DNA from: Neisseria arctica
GTDB taxonomy: Bacteria > Pseudomonadota > Gammaproteobacteria > Burkholderiales > Neisseriaceae
DNA length: 64,000 nucleotides
Assembly: GCF_022870905.1 (NCBI RefSeq)
Contig: NZ_CP091510.1
Span: forward strand, 1,550,001-1,614,000
Direction: 5' to 3'
The notes beneath the pieces are model-generated. The model was not told where the DNA came from, did not search any database, and worked only from the letters and a program-made list of their open reading frames with translations. Position 1 is the first letter of the stretch; every line of letters starts with the position of its first letter. The position numbers and the translations under genes were made by a program. This document shows, in pieces, positions 48,116 to 62,561 of this stretch.

Positions 48116-49495
48116 TTATGCTAGCAAATTACGCCAACGCTGTACTTGTAAACATACTTGCTCCGGGGCTGTTCCGCCCAAATGGTTTCGAGCCTGTAAA
48201 CTACCTTCGGGAGTCAATACACTGTAAACATCCTCAGCAATCAGAGCTGAAAAACCTTGCAACACCTCTAAAGAGAGTTCACTCAAATCTACACCTTGCA
48301 TATCTGCATGACGTACCGCCAGAGCTACTACTTCATGACTGTCACGGAAAGGCATTCCTTTTTTCACCAAATAATCAGCCAAATCCGTAGCTGTTGCAAA
48401 ACCCTGCATAACAGCCGCCCGCATATTATCCGGCTTCACAGTCACGCCCCGCATCATATCAGCATAAATACGCAAAGTATCAATTAACGTATCTACCGTA
48501 TCAAAAAGTGGTTCTTTATCTTCCTGATTATCTTTGTTATAAGCCAATGGTTGTGATTTCATCAGCATAATCAATCCGGTAAGATGGCCAATTACACGAC
48601 CTGACTTACCTCGCACCAGCTCCGGTACATCCGGGTTTTTCTTCTGAGGCATAATACTTGAGCCTGTACAGAATCTATCCGCAATATCGATAAAACCAAA
48701 ACGCGGGCTCATCCATAGAATTAACTCTTCCGAAAGACGGCTTAAGTGTACCATTACCAAGCTGGCCGCTGCAGTAAACTCAATGGCGAAATCACGATCA
48801 GAAACGGCATCTAATGAATTTTGGCAGATCTGTTCAAAATCTAACAACTTAGCTGTTGTTTCGCGGCAAATAGGATAAGTAGTGCCCGCCAAAGCCGCAG
48901 CCCCTAAAGGCATTCGGTTGACCCGTTTACGACAATCAGCCATACGTTCGTAATCTCTTCCCAGCATCTCTACATAAGCCAACATATGGTGGCCGAAGCT
49001 AACCGGCTGGGCAACTTGCAAATGTGTAAAACCAGGCATCACTACATCAGCATTTTGTTCGGCCAAATCTAATAATGCGGCTTGCAAATCACGAATCAAT
49101 TGTTGAATGGTGGTAATTTCATCACGTAACCACAAACGAATATCCGTAGCTACTTGATCGTTACGGCTACGCCCTGTGTGCAAGCGCTTGCCTGCATCGC
49201 CGATTTTCTCAGTTAAGCGGCGTTCGATATTCATATGAACATCTTCCAAATCTAATGACCAAGGCATCTCACCGCCTTCTATTTCTGCTATAATTTCAGC
49301 CATTCCTTGGCAAATCGCAGTCAAATCAGACTCGCTCAAAACACCTGCCTGCTGCAACATTTTTGCATGTGCCAAAGAACCTTGAATATCCCATTTGGCC
49401 AAACGTTTATCAAAGTCGATTGAACCAGTATATTTTTTAACCAGTTCGGAAACAGGCTCATTGAAACGGCCCGACCAAGTTTTACTGTTGTTCAT
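48116..49495 (-). CDS. argH: Argininosuccinate lyase
   Basis: 459 aa. Last step of arginine synthesis: argininosuccinate to arginine and fumarate. Fumarase/aspartase superfamily signature [12 protein letters not shown] near 280-291 and [12 protein letters not shown] near 108-119 are intact. It diverges from the AlgZ-like kinase by 49 bp (between start codons), a linkage reminiscent of argH-fimS/algZ in Pseudomonas. Confidence 0.97.
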   Translation of the reverse strand: MNNSKTWSGRFNEPVSELVKKYTGSIDFDKRLAKWDIQGSLAHAKMLQQAGVLSESDLTAICQGMAEIIAEIEGGEMPWSLDLEDVHMNIERRLTEKIGDAGKRLHTGRSRNDQVATDIRLWLRDEITTIQQLIRDLQAALLDLAEQNADVVMPGFTHLQVAQPVSFGHHMLAYVEMLGRDYERMADCRKRVNRMPLGAAALAGTTYPICRETTAKLLDFEQICQNSLDAVSDRDFAIEFTAAASLVMVHLSRLSEELILWMSPRFGFIDIADRFCTGSSIMPQKKNPDVPELVRGKSGRVIGHLTGLIMLMKSQPLAYNKDNQEDKEPLFDTVDTLIDTLRIYADMMRGVTVKPDNMRAAVMQGFATATDLADYLVKKGMPFRDSHEVVALAVRHADMQGVDLSELSLEVLQGFSALIAEDVYSVLTPEGSLQARNHLGGTAPEQVCLQVQRWRNLLA

Positions 49496-49544
49496 TTAGT
49501 TATATCCATCTAAAAATATTGTTACAGATTAAGGTTGATTGTTC

Positions 49545-50576
49545 ATGGCTATTATACGTCAAATAGCATCTTGTTTTGCAATTCCGGACATGCGCAATGC
49601 AAGTACTATCTCGCGACTGATTATCCTATCGACTACAGCTTGCTTTCTTCTGCCAATATTAAGCTATCCTTACGATAGCTATATAGAAATGCTTATTGAA
49701 ACAGTAAGCTGGGCCGTTCCCATGATGATTTTTTCCACATTACTGGGTTTCCCTTTATGCCATCGTCTGTCTAAATATTCTCTAGGGCCATTCTTTTGGT
49801 ATATCAGCCATCTCCCTATTTTTGCTGTAACAGAATATTTTATAGTGCCTCCCCCTCACCATTACTTATCACATTTCGTCCAATTTACTGTTTTCTTCTT
49901 TTTATGTATGTATATTGAAGCCAACCGTATTTACAAACTTCAGCCTGCCTTATCGGAAGCGCGTTTAACAGCCTTAACGGCTCGTATCCGCCCACACTTT
50001 TTATTTAATAGTCTGAATGCGGCCATCAGTCTCATCCGTCTGCGCCCATATGATGCTGAAACACTACTCGAAAATCTAGCCAACTTATTTCGAGCACAAC
50101 TAAAAGATGGAAATCAAAACAGCACCTTGGGGCAGGAAATCGAATGGGCTCAAGAGTATATTGCAATTGAACAAATCCGTATGGGGCATACCCGCTTACA
50201 AGTCATGTGGCAGCACAATGCCCCTGATAATGCCATTACTCCTCATTTGCTTTTACAGCCGCTTTTGGAAAATGCTGTATTTCATGGTGTCGAATCCAGC
50301 CACCGTCCGGGTTTGATCTCTGTGCTTACTCAACAAGAGCGCAACTGGATCTATATTTGCATTGAAAATCCATATATTCCCCCAAGTGATCCTAATAATG
50401 CAAAGCCGCATAAAGGAAATTCAATGGCTTTAGTTAATTTAAAAGAAAGGCTATCGCTGCTTTACGATAAAGATGCCTGGTTAAAATGTAAACAAGAAGA
50501 TGGTGTTTTTCGAGTAGATATTCGTATACCCTATCGAAAAAAAGAACAGAGTGATGTGCAACGCTTATTCGGTTAA
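49545..50576 (+). CDS. AlgZ/FimS-like sensor histidine kinase (LytS type)
   Basis: 343 aa from ATG at 49545, ten bases after AAGG; a TTG at 49539 is less likely. Four to five transmembrane helices (about 22-125) without a periplasmic sensor domain, then a His_kinase domain with H151 in RIRPHFLFNSLNA and the N box LLLQPLLENAVFHG. A degraded or short ATP-lid follows (HKGNSMALVNLKERL). Such kinases pair with LytTR response regulators; in Pseudomonas algR follows, but here the next gene is accA on the other strand, so the partner is elsewhere. Confidence 0.87.
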   Translation: MAIIRQIASCFAIPDMRNASTISRLIILSTTACFLLPILSYPYDSYIEMLIETVSWAVPMMIFSTLLGFPLCHRLSKYSLGPFFWYISHLPIFAVTEYFIVPPPHHYLSHFVQFTVFFFLCMYIEANRIYKLQPALSEARLTALTARIRPHFLFNSLNAAISLIRLRPYDAETLLENLANLFRAQLKDGNQNSTLGQEIEWAQEYIAIEQIRMGHTRLQVMWQHNAPDNAITPHLLLQPLLENAVFHGVESSHRPGLISVLTQQERNWIYICIENPYIPPSDPNNAKPHKGNSMALVNLKERLSLLYDKDAWLKCKQEDGVFRVDIRIPYRKKEQSDVQRLFG

Positions 50577-50610
50577 TTTATAGCTAACTTCATATAAATA
50601 TTATTTATAT

Positions 50611-50668
50611 TTCATATAACATAAGGGCCGTCTGAAAACATTTTCAGACGGCCCTTATGTTATATGAA
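50611..50668. terminator. Perfect 28-bp palindromic DUS terminator
   Basis: Two perfectly complementary 28-base arms (50611-50638 and 50641-50668) separated by CA. The DUS core occupies the inner part; the outer half (TTCATATAACATAAGG) is unrelated to DUS. It lies between convergent algZ-like and accA genes and is nearly twice the stem length of other terminators here. Confidence 0.92.
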
Positions 50669-50693
50669 GCTATTCAGTTGAAAATACTTTTAT

Positions 50694-51653
50694 TTATTTT
50701 CCAACAAACTGGCCATAAGCCATAATTCGATCAAAACGTCTAGTCAATAAATCCCCCATAGTCAGGCTCTGAGCTTCACGTAACTGCTCAGCCAATACTT
50801 CCTTCACACGCTTGGTGATTTCTTCATGGTTGCGATGTGCACCACCTAAAGGTTCTTCGATAATGCGATCAATAAGCTTCAACTCAAACAAGCGCTTGGC
50901 AGTAATCCCCAAGGCTTGTGCAGCATCGGGAGCTTTTTCCGCAGTTTTCCATAAAATAGAAGCACAGCCTTCGGGAGAAATAACTGAATAGGTAGAGTAT
51001 TGCAGCATATTCACATAATCGCCTACAGCAATTGCTAAAGCCCCTCCTGAGCCACCCTCACCGATAATAGTACATAAAACCGGCACTTTCAAACGTGTTA
51101 ATTCATATAGATTACGCCCAATTGCCTCCGATTGTCCGCGCTCTTCTGCTCCGATACCCGGGTAAGCTCCCGGCGTATCAACAAAAGTCATAACGGGCAA
51201 ATTAAATTTTTCTGCAGTCTCCATCAACCGTAATGCTTTACGATATCCTTCAGGACGCGGCATACCGAAATTACGACGAATTTTTTCTTTGGTATCTCGT
51301 CCTTTTTGATGACCTATGACTACAACACTTTGTCCATTAAAACGAGCCAAACCTCCGACAATAGCCTTATCGTCAGCAAAATGGCGATCTCCATGTAATT
51401 CTTCAAAATCAGTAAAAATTGCATCAATGTAATCAAAAGTATAAGGTCTTTGAGGATGACGGGATACTTGTGAAATTTGTGCCGGAGTCAACTTATTAAA
51501 AATAGATTTGGTCAGGTCTGTGCTTTTTTTCTGCAAACGGGTAATTTCATCGGAAATATCAACCGCAGATTCGCCTTGCACAAAACGCAATTCATCAATT
51601 TTCTTAGTCAATTCGGCAATAGGTTGTTCAAAGTCAAGAAAAACAGGTTTCAT
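50694..51653 (-). CDS. accA: Acetyl-CoA carboxylase carboxyltransferase subunit alpha
   Basis: 319 aa, family length. With AccD transfers carboxyl from biotin to acetyl-CoA, the first step of fatty acid synthesis. [20 protein letters not shown] at the start, [19 protein letters not shown], and the [11 protein letters not shown] oxyanion region near 205 are diagnostic. It is monocistronic; accD is not in the window. Confidence 0.97.
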   Translation of the reverse strand: MKPVFLDFEQPIAELTKKIDELRFVQGESAVDISDEITRLQKKSTDLTKSIFNKLTPAQISQVSRHPQRPYTFDYIDAIFTDFEELHGDRHFADDKAIVGGLARFNGQSVVVIGHQKGRDTKEKIRRNFGMPRPEGYRKALRLMETAEKFNLPVMTFVDTPGAYPGIGAEERGQSEAIGRNLYELTRLKVPVLCTIIGEGGSGGALAIAVGDYVNMLQYSTYSVISPEGCASILWKTAEKAPDAAQALGITAKRLFELKLIDRIIEEPLGGAHRNHEEITKRVKEVLAEQLREAQSLTMGDLLTRRFDRIMAYGQFVGK

Positions 51654-51895
51654 AATATAACTGCCACTCTTTATTATTAAAAGATTTTTACGTAATCATA
51701 CGCGAAGATATGCTTTTTAGCAGCATTTACATGCATGGTTTTCACTATTTAGCATTAACGCCCAACTGTGCTACCTAAAGTTAGAGTATTTAGGTGATAT
51801 CCAAATCAAAAACTTAACAAATTAGTGCTTTAATACTACTCCTAAAGAATATGCTAAACTTTATATTTATGCAACTGATATGCCCCGATACATAT

Positions 51896-52303
51896 ATGAA
51901 ATCTACTTCTGAGAATCATGCCCATAACTCTATGCGTTTAGATAAATGGCTATGGGCTGCTCGTTTTTTCAAAACACGAGCACTTGCACAAAAACATATT
52001 GAACTTGGTAGAATACAAGTAAATGGCGCTAAAATAAAAAATAGTAAAAGTATTAATGTAGGCGATACTATTGATCTAACATTAAACTCATTACCATACA
52101 AAATCAAAGTGTTGGCACTAAATCACCAACGCCGACCAGCCTCTGAAGCTCGTTTACTTTACGAAGAAGATGAAAATACAGCACTCAAACGTGAGCAGCA
52201 AAAACTTTTAGATCAAGCCAGCCGGATTAGTGCCACCTATCCGGAAGGCCGCCCTACGAAACGTGACCGTCGGCAGTTAGATAAAATTAAACGGGATTGG
52301 TAA
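51896..52303 (+). CDS. hslR: RNA-binding S4 domain protein (Hsp15-like)
   Basis: 135 aa from ATG at 51896; 15 codons are open upstream, so the start is not certain. The S4 domain MRLDKWLWAARFFKTRALAQKHI begins at about 13; a basic C-terminal helix (RPTKRDRRQLDKIKRDW) follows, as in E. coli Hsp15, which recycles 50S subunits carrying nascent chains. The region is more AT-rich than its neighbours. Confidence 0.88.
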   Translation: MKSTSENHAHNSMRLDKWLWAARFFKTRALAQKHIELGRIQVNGAKIKNSKSINVGDTIDLTLNSLPYKIKVLALNHQRRPASEARLLYEEDENTALKREQQKLLDQASRISATYPEGRPTKRDRRQLDKIKRDW

Positions 52304-52493
52304 AACTTACCCATCCCAACTATAGAATAAAACATGAAAAACCTACTCACACTTAGCACATATACACACCTAAATAAAAATTATCTTTTTGATATTAGTA
52401 TTTTTAAACCTTATATACTATTAATACAACATTCAATATCAACAATATCAAATTATTCTAAGTAAGGTACTTAATTTTAAAAGGATCGCAAAA

Positions 52494-53327
52494 ATGCGCT
52501 GGGAAGGAAGAAAGCAAAGCTCAAATGTAGAGGATCGTCGTGGGCAGCGCCATATTAGTGGAAAAAGCACAGGTATAATCGGACTCATCGTATTATTAGT
52601 AGGTGCCTACTATGGTATCGATTTATCCGGGGTTGTAGGTACGCCTAGTATTGGCAATGCAAGCATACAACAATCTTCTTTAAGCACCGAACAAGAAGCT
52701 CAATTAAATGAGCTATCACGAGTAGTTCTAGCCGATACAGAAGATACTTGGCGAGAATATTTTTCAAAAAATGGATCTGAATATTCGCCTCCTACTCTTA
52801 CTCTTTATAATGCTGGTACACAAACAGCATGTGGTACTGGACAAGCTGCAATGGGGCCATTTTATTGTCCTGCTGACCAAAAAATATATTTAGACTTATC
52901 CTTTTATGAAGATATGCAAACAAAACTCGGTGCATCAGGTGATGCTGCCTTTGCCTATGTAATTGCACATGAAGTTGGCCATCATGTACAAAACCTTATG
53001 GGTATATTGCCCCAAGTAAATCAGGCACAGCAAAGCACTGACCAACGTCAGGCGAATGCACTCTCTGTTAAGTTAGAGTTACAAGCTGATTGCTTTGCAG
53101 GCATTTGGGGAGCACATGCGATTTCACAAAATTTATTTGAACAAGGAGACTTGGAAGAAGCATTAGCTGCTGCAGAATCTGTAGGTGATGATCGCCTACA
53201 AACACATAGTCAAGGTTATATTATGCCCGATAGCTTCACACATGGTTCTTCTGCTGATCGTATGGCCTGGTTTAAACGTGGTGTACAAAGTGGTAATATA
53301 AATCAATGTAATACTTTCAACTCTTAA
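52494..53327 (+). CDS. YpfJ-type neutral zinc metallopeptidase
   Basis: 277 aa. It begins MRWEGRKQSSNVEDRRG, the hallmark start of the KPN_02809/YpfJ family, with one transmembrane helix (about 24-44) and a luminal domain. The HExxH zinc site is H159-E160-V-G-H163 in VIAHEVGHHVQN; a third ligand probably lies in ELQADCFAGIWG. Activity and substrate are unproven. AAGGA precedes the ATG. Base composition is AT-rich. Confidence 0.9.
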   Translation: MRWEGRKQSSNVEDRRGQRHISGKSTGIIGLIVLLVGAYYGIDLSGVVGTPSIGNASIQQSSLSTEQEAQLNELSRVVLADTEDTWREYFSKNGSEYSPPTLTLYNAGTQTACGTGQAAMGPFYCPADQKIYLDLSFYEDMQTKLGASGDAAFAYVIAHEVGHHVQNLMGILPQVNQAQQSTDQRQANALSVKLELQADCFAGIWGAHAISQNLFEQGDLEEALAAAESVGDDRLQTHSQGYIMPDSFTHGSSADRMAWFKRGVQSGNINQCNTFNS

Positions 53328-53423
53328 TTTTTTAATTCAAATATAACCTCAATTTATATGCCACCTAAATTTTTTCGGGCGGCATATTGCTTTTTAATCA
53401 TTCCTATAACTAACTGTCGATAC

Positions 53424-53732
53424 AGGGTTCCGCCGACAGGGAACCTGCTACTCAAAGGAGGCGTTTACCGTCAGGTAGAAGGCGCGGCGGTATTAAGAGG
53501 AGCGGCCCAACCGGCACTGGCCGGCAAGCTGGTGGCCTTTCTACAGGCCCCCGAGGCGCAACAGGCGCTACCCGCCGAAATGTGGGTCTACCCAGCCATC
53601 AAAGGCACCCGCCTTCCTCTCGCCTTTAGCTTTGCAGAGCCGCCGCCGGAGCACAGTACGCCCGGTTACAGCACCATCACCCGCAAACAACAGCAGTGGG
53701 TCAACCGCTGGATACGCACGGTTTTGCGCTAA
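53424..53732 (+). pseudogene. C-terminal remnant of a thiamine-type ABC substrate-binding protein
   Basis: About 100 codons ending TAA. From GNLLLKGG onward the peptide resembles the tail of ThiB-like periplasmic binding proteins: YRQVEGAAVLRGAAQPALAGKLVAF, MWVYPAIKGTRLP, then QQQWVNRWIRTVLR. There is no N-terminal domain, signal peptide or start context; the ORF's first ATG (53358) is in unrelated AT-rich sequence. The piece is conspicuously GC-rich beside AT-rich flanks, indicating a decayed gene or an imported fragment at the edge of the rRNA operon. Confidence 0.7.
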
Positions 53733-53761
53733 AGCTAAGTATGCAGGACCGAAGCAAAGCC

Positions 53762-53802
53762 AAACAGCCGTACAATCCCCATAGATTGTACGGCTGTTTT
53801 TA
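53762..53802 (+). terminator. Terminator after the ABC protein remnant
   Basis: Perfect 15-bp stem AAACAGCCGTACAAT / ATTGTACGGCTGTTT, eight-base loop, then TTAG. Likely the original terminator of the lost gene. Confidence 0.88.
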
Positions 53803-53858
53803 GAAATCAGTATTTTTTAGTTTGTTTACTTGTTAGTTTGCTTTTCAAGAAGCAAATT

Positions 53859-53885
53859 AAAAGCCCCGGCTTTACCGGGGCTTTT
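53859..53885 (-). terminator. rRNA operon terminator
   Basis: AAAAGCCCCGG / CCGGGGCTTTT, 11-bp GC-rich stem with five-base loop, about 10 bases past the 5S 3' end on the minus strand, followed by AATTTGCTT. Confidence 0.92.
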
Positions 53886-53894
53886 AGGAATGGG

Positions 53895-54009
53895 TGTCTG
53901 GCAGTGACCTACTTTCACATGGGAATCCACACTATCATCGGCGCTGAGTCGTTTCACGGTCCTGTTCGGGATGGGAAGGCGTGGGACCAACTCGCTATGG
54001 CCGCCAGAC
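53895..54009 (-). rRNA. rrf: 5S ribosomal RNA
   Basis: About 115 nt. Minus strand begins TCTGGCGGCCATAGCG and contains the conserved CGAACAGGACCGTGAAACG region; the ends pair (GTCTGGC with GCCAGAC). Last gene of the operon. Ends are estimated to within a few bases. Confidence 0.96.
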
Positions 54010-54130
54010 TTAAACTGTCAAATTGATAAAGCCGTTATGGAAGGTTTATTCCACTTATTTATTATTTAATCAACGGTGATGGTATCTTTATAATCAAGAC
54101 TTACATAAGCTTTTTCATTTCGGGCAAAGC

Positions 54131-54143
54131 CCTTCAAATGATA

Positions 54144-54151
<8 letters not shown>
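54131..54151 (-). other. 23S processing stem, 3' arm
   Basis: Complementary at 19 of 20 positions to 57028-57048 (CTTGACTCTATCATTTCAAG). The two arms bring the 23S ends together as an RNase III substrate. Confidence 0.85.
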
Positions 54152-57027
<2,876 letters not shown>

Positions 57028-57035
<8 letters not shown>

Positions 57036-57048
57036 ATCATTTCAAGAA
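57028..57048 (-). other. 23S processing stem, 5' arm
   Basis: Partner of 54131-54151; see that entry. Confidence 0.85.
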
Positions 57049-57499
57049 CCTTTTTGACTTCGCCTTCATCCCGTTGACTAGGCAATCCGGCTTAAGGCAC
57101 TTACTTTGATAAAGCTTACTGCTTGTTGTGTACCGATCCTGCCTTTTGTTTTTCAGGACCGGTTGATACAATCATCACCCAAATACTGTGATCGAATTGC
57201 TTATTAAATACTCAGCAAGGCTTTTCTTTAAAGTTTGAAAAAAAGCAGTTGCAACCGCTTCTTTCCCAATCCGACCAACATTGTCTTTGTTTGTTGATTT
57301 CGGCTTTCCAATTTGTTAAAGATCGATGCGCTTTCCAAGCAACTTCTTACATATGCAATACAACATATGCCAGCCGCTGGCTTACTTCGCAAATCAAAAT
57401 GAGCTGGCCATTATAACAGCCAACTTCTGAAAGTCAACTAAAAAGAAGCTTTTTCGCGCTTCTTCACTTCAACTTTCTTTCGCTTTGATTTGCAAAGTA
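57049..57499 (-). other. tRNA-Ala to 23S spacer
   Basis: Transcribed spacer of the rRNA operon. It holds a boxA-like element and no gene. Confidence 0.8.
57312..57324 (-). promoter_or_regulatory. Spacer boxA antitermination element
   Basis: GATCTTTAACAAA on the minus strand, a near match to boxA (TGCTCTTTAACA), before 23S. It pairs functionally with the leader boxA in recruiting NusB/S10. Confidence 0.75.
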
Positions 57500-57575
57500 T
57501 GGTGGAGGCAAACGGGATCGAACCGATGACCCCCTGCTTGCAAAGCAGGTGCTCTACCAACTGAGCTATGCCCCC
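57500..57575 (-). tRNA. tRNA-Ala (anticodon UGC)
   Basis: 76 nt with encoded CCA. Minus strand begins GGGGGCATAGCTCAGTTGG; the anticodon loop reads TTTGCAA; T arm GGTTCGATCC. Standard spacer tRNA. Confidence 0.98.
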
Positions 57576-57639
57576 AGTATCGGGTATCCTGGCCCTTCGC
57601 TTTCCAAATCCGCTACCGGACTCTTCTGCTTCATGCGTT

Positions 57640-57716
<77 letters not shown>

Positions 57717-57756
57717 AAGGCCTTGTTTACTTCCTTTGCATCTCTAATTCCACAGC

Positions 57757-57779
57757 TTACCGATAAGTGTGAATGCCTT
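57757..57779 (-). other. 16S processing stem, 3' arm
   Basis: TTACCGATAAGTGTGAATGCCTT is split here as TTACCGATAAGTG + TGAATGCCTT; it is complementary to 59433-59455 at all but one position, forming the RNase III stem around 16S. Confidence 0.85.
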
Positions 57780-57794
57780 AAACCTCTTCTTCTC

Positions 57795-59339
<1,545 letters not shown>

Positions 59340-59420
59340 ATCTCTAACTTTTTAACTTCTGGTCTGCTTCAAAGAAACTGACAAAGCGTAGATAATCTAC
59401 ATCTTGTCTGTTTTTGTCGC

Positions 59421-59455
59421 AGTGTGAGGCCCAAGGCACTCACACTTATCGGTAA
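59421..59455 (-). other. rRNA leader hairpin and 16S processing stem, 5' arm
   Basis: 59433-59455 pairs with 57757-57779 to form the 16S processing stem. The same bases can instead form a local boxB-like hairpin, AGTGTGAG (59421-59428) with CTCACACT (59439-59446). The two folds are mutually exclusive. Confidence 0.75.
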
Positions 59456-59459
59456 TCTG

Positions 59460-59473
59460 TTTGTTAAAGAGCA
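59460..59473 (-). promoter_or_regulatory. Leader boxA antitermination element
   Basis: TGCTCTTTAACAAA on the minus strand, identical over 12 bases to the E. coli rrn boxA. It lies eight bases after the promoter -10. Confidence 0.88.
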
Positions 59474-59481
59474 AGACCGAA

Positions 59482-59511
59482 ATTATAAACCACCAAAATT
59501 TTATCTGTCAA
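59482..59511 (-). promoter_or_regulatory. rRNA operon promoter
   Basis: Perfect TTGACA (59511-59506) and perfect TATAAT (59487-59482) with an 18-bp spacer on the minus strand. AT-rich sequence upstream could act as an UP element. The predicted start lies close to boxA. Confidence 0.85.
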
Positions 59512-60007
59512 GACTAAAAGCAACCAATCCGTTTACTCAAAATCCCAACCGTGGTACAATCTACAGTCAGTTTTATTCACCGCCTCAGCAGCGAAGAACC
59601 GAACTATACACAACCCAAACAAAATCCGTCAACCCCCAAAACAAAAAATCCCCCAGAAAAAATTGCACCCATCTGTTTTACAACAGAATTTTTTATAACT
59701 AAAAATAGACAAAACAGAGGATGCCGCCCATCGGAAACTTCATACCTCTTCGACACCCAAACTCACCCGCACCGCTACCCATTCACCTTCAGCCCCCTAG
59801 CAAAAACACTACAGTTACCCTCTCTTCCTCTTCCATGAATAGAGCTGCTAAATAATTTTAATTATTTAAATCTTAAATCATAGGGCTAATTGTTGGATAA
59901 CTTAAAATAATCAATATTTCTTAATATTTTTAGCCAAATCCTAAAAATTATGCCGTCTGAAAAAAATTAAACACGAATACTTTATACACCCTTGCATTGG
60001 CCTAACT
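59512..60007. other. Divergent rRNA-hemB intergenic region
   Basis: About 500 bp with no supported gene; small ORFs here (for example 59424-59702 and 59551-59838) lack ribosome-binding sites. It contains one AT-DUS at 59950-59961 and strongly AT-rich sequence at 59840-59950. Confidence 0.45.
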
Positions 60008-60036
60008 TTGTTTTTCGTACTTAAGCATACTACAAT
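60008..60036 (+). promoter_or_regulatory. Candidate hemB promoter
   Basis: TTGTTT, 17-bp spacer, TACAAT, ending 38 bp before the hemB ATG. Moderate match only. Confidence 0.45.
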
Positions 60037-60047
60037 GTTTAAGTTAA

Positions 60048-61085
<1,038 letters not shown>

Positions 61086-61122
61086 ATATCTTACTATCTG
61101 TCGTACCATATTTTAAAGCGCA

Positions 61123-61155
61123 AAGCCGTCTGAATATTTTCAAACGGCCTCTTTT
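61123..61155 (+). terminator. Imperfect DUS terminator after hemB
   Basis: AGCCGTCTGAA pairs with TTCAAACGGCCT with a mismatch; followed by CTTTT. Confidence 0.6.
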
Positions 61156-61225
61156 AAATTACTGCACGCACCAATAAAATTTGTTATAAAAGTTACATAA
61201 CAACATCAAATCAGCCCAGTAAGGT

Positions 61226-61271
61226 ATCAAAAACGGCTTCCCATATCTTAAGGAAGCCGTTTTTGATGATA
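61226..61271. terminator. Bidirectional terminator hemB/rseA
   Basis: ATCAAAAACGGCTTCC at 61226-61241 and its exact complement at 61252-61267 form a 16-bp perfect stem with a 10-base loop and built-in A/T tracts. No DUS. It ends just before the rseA stop. Confidence 0.92.
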
Positions 61272-61280
61272 CAAAACTTC

Positions 61281-61880
61281 TTAGTGTATCTTTTTGGTTT
61301 GATTAGACGTACCACTGCTCTCCAAAGTATTAACCTCGCCCGGTTTTTCTACTTGAATTGCAGGTTTAGCTTCTGCACTAGGTTCATTCGCTTGGGCCGC
61401 ATTAGGAACAACCACTCCAGGCGCGGTATTATCGGTTGGTTTAACCACTTCTCCTTTAGCAGCAACCCCTGCAACGGGAACTACTGCATCATTGGACTTC
61501 AGCTGCAAAGATTGTTCATTCGCAACCTCTACAGAACCAACCTCACCAGTATGTAACGGCAACATCTGCCACCCGATCACAGCCACGGCCAATATACTGG
61601 CAGCAATGGCAAAGCCTTTAAATATGCTATTGGCAGGAGAAACCGGCTCTTCAATCTTTACTGCTTTTGCTGTTTCCGTTTTCACCGTCACGTAATCAAA
61701 CTGCATATCAACCTGATGCATTGATAACCGTTGAGTACTTTGCAAATAATCACGGATTAAATGGTATTCGTTCCATTTTTGTTGCGCTTCGGAATCCTGC
61801 AATAATTTATCGAGCGCCTCTTCGGTTAACTCGTCATCCATTGCGGCAGAAACATATTCGTAATTCTGTTCTTTCGTCAT
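61281..61880 (-). CDS. rseA: Sigma-E anti-sigma factor (RseA/MucA-like)
   Basis: 199 aa. The N-terminal RseA-type sigma-binding domain (about 5-55: YEYVSAAMDDELTEEALDKLL) is cytoplasmic; a transmembrane helix spans about 87-107; the periplasmic part is low-complexity (Ala, Pro, Val, Glu-rich) and lacks a clear RseB-binding domain. It starts four bases after rpoE. Regulated proteolysis presumably frees RpoE under envelope stress. Confidence 0.88.
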   Translation of the reverse strand: MTKEQNYEYVSAAMDDELTEEALDKLLQDSEAQQKWNEYHLIRDYLQSTQRLSMHQVDMQFDYVTVKTETAKAVKIEEPVSPANSIFKGFAIAASILAVAVIGWQMLPLHTGEVGSVEVANEQSLQLKSNDAVVPVAGVAAKGEVVKPTDNTAPGVVVPNAAQANEPSAEAKPAIQVEKPGEVNTLESSGTSNQTKKIH

Positions 61881-61884
61881 TTCT

Positions 61885-62484
61885 CTACCACCTTTTATCT
61901 TCAGATGTGTCCAACAATGGCCGTAAATCTTTTGCTATAACTTCGCGAGCACGGAAAATACGTGAACGTACGGTACCGATTGGACAATCCATTATCTGAG
62001 CAATCTGCTCATAAGACAAACCTTCTATTTCCCTTAATGTAATAGCTTTACGCAAATCTTCAGGCAATTTTTCTATCGCCGCTTCTACCGTTTGCAAAAT
62101 TTCTCGATTCAACATTTCAGCTTCGGGAGTATGATCATCTGCCAACTGCTCTGCCAAATCCATGACATCACCCTCATCATTTGCTACATCCGCGCTGACA
62201 AAAGGACGACGCCCTGATGTGGCCAAAAAGTTTTTAGCAGTATTGATAGCGATACGGTAAAGCCATGTATAAAATGCACTGTCACCACGAAAGTTAGGCA
62301 ATGCCCGATAAGCTTTAATCAAGGCTTCTTGGGTAACATCATTCACTTCATGTTCATCATGGATAAAACGCGATAACAGGCGTGTCAGGCGACGCTGGTA
62401 TTTAGAAACCAGCAATTCAAACGCTTTATGATCACCTTTTTGTGCACGTTGAACCAGCGCCTGATCGATTTTACGATCGTTCAT
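61885..62484 (-). CDS. rpoE: ECF sigma factor RpoE (AlgU-like)
   Basis: 199 aa. Region 2 (FELLVSKYQRRLTRLLSRF, DVTQEALIKAYRALPNFRGDSAFYTWLYRIAINTAKN) and region 4 (LPEDLRKAITLREIEGLSYEQIAQIMDCPIGTVRSRIFRAREVI) are close to E. coli sigma-E. It directs envelope stress genes. It overlaps the same transcript as rseA; no rseB or mucD follows. Confidence 0.95.
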   Translation of the reverse strand: MNDRKIDQALVQRAQKGDHKAFELLVSKYQRRLTRLLSRFIHDEHEVNDVTQEALIKAYRALPNFRGDSAFYTWLYRIAINTAKNFLATSGRRPFVSADVANDEGDVMDLAEQLADDHTPEAEMLNREILQTVEAAIEKLPEDLRKAITLREIEGLSYEQIAQIMDCPIGTVRSRIFRAREVIAKDLRPLLDTSEDKRW

Positions 62485-62561
62485 TGATAACCTTTAATTT
62501 TAGCAAGTTATGTTCAGATGGCGTTGCGTGCATTCTTTGCTTATATACAGACAAGCCATCT

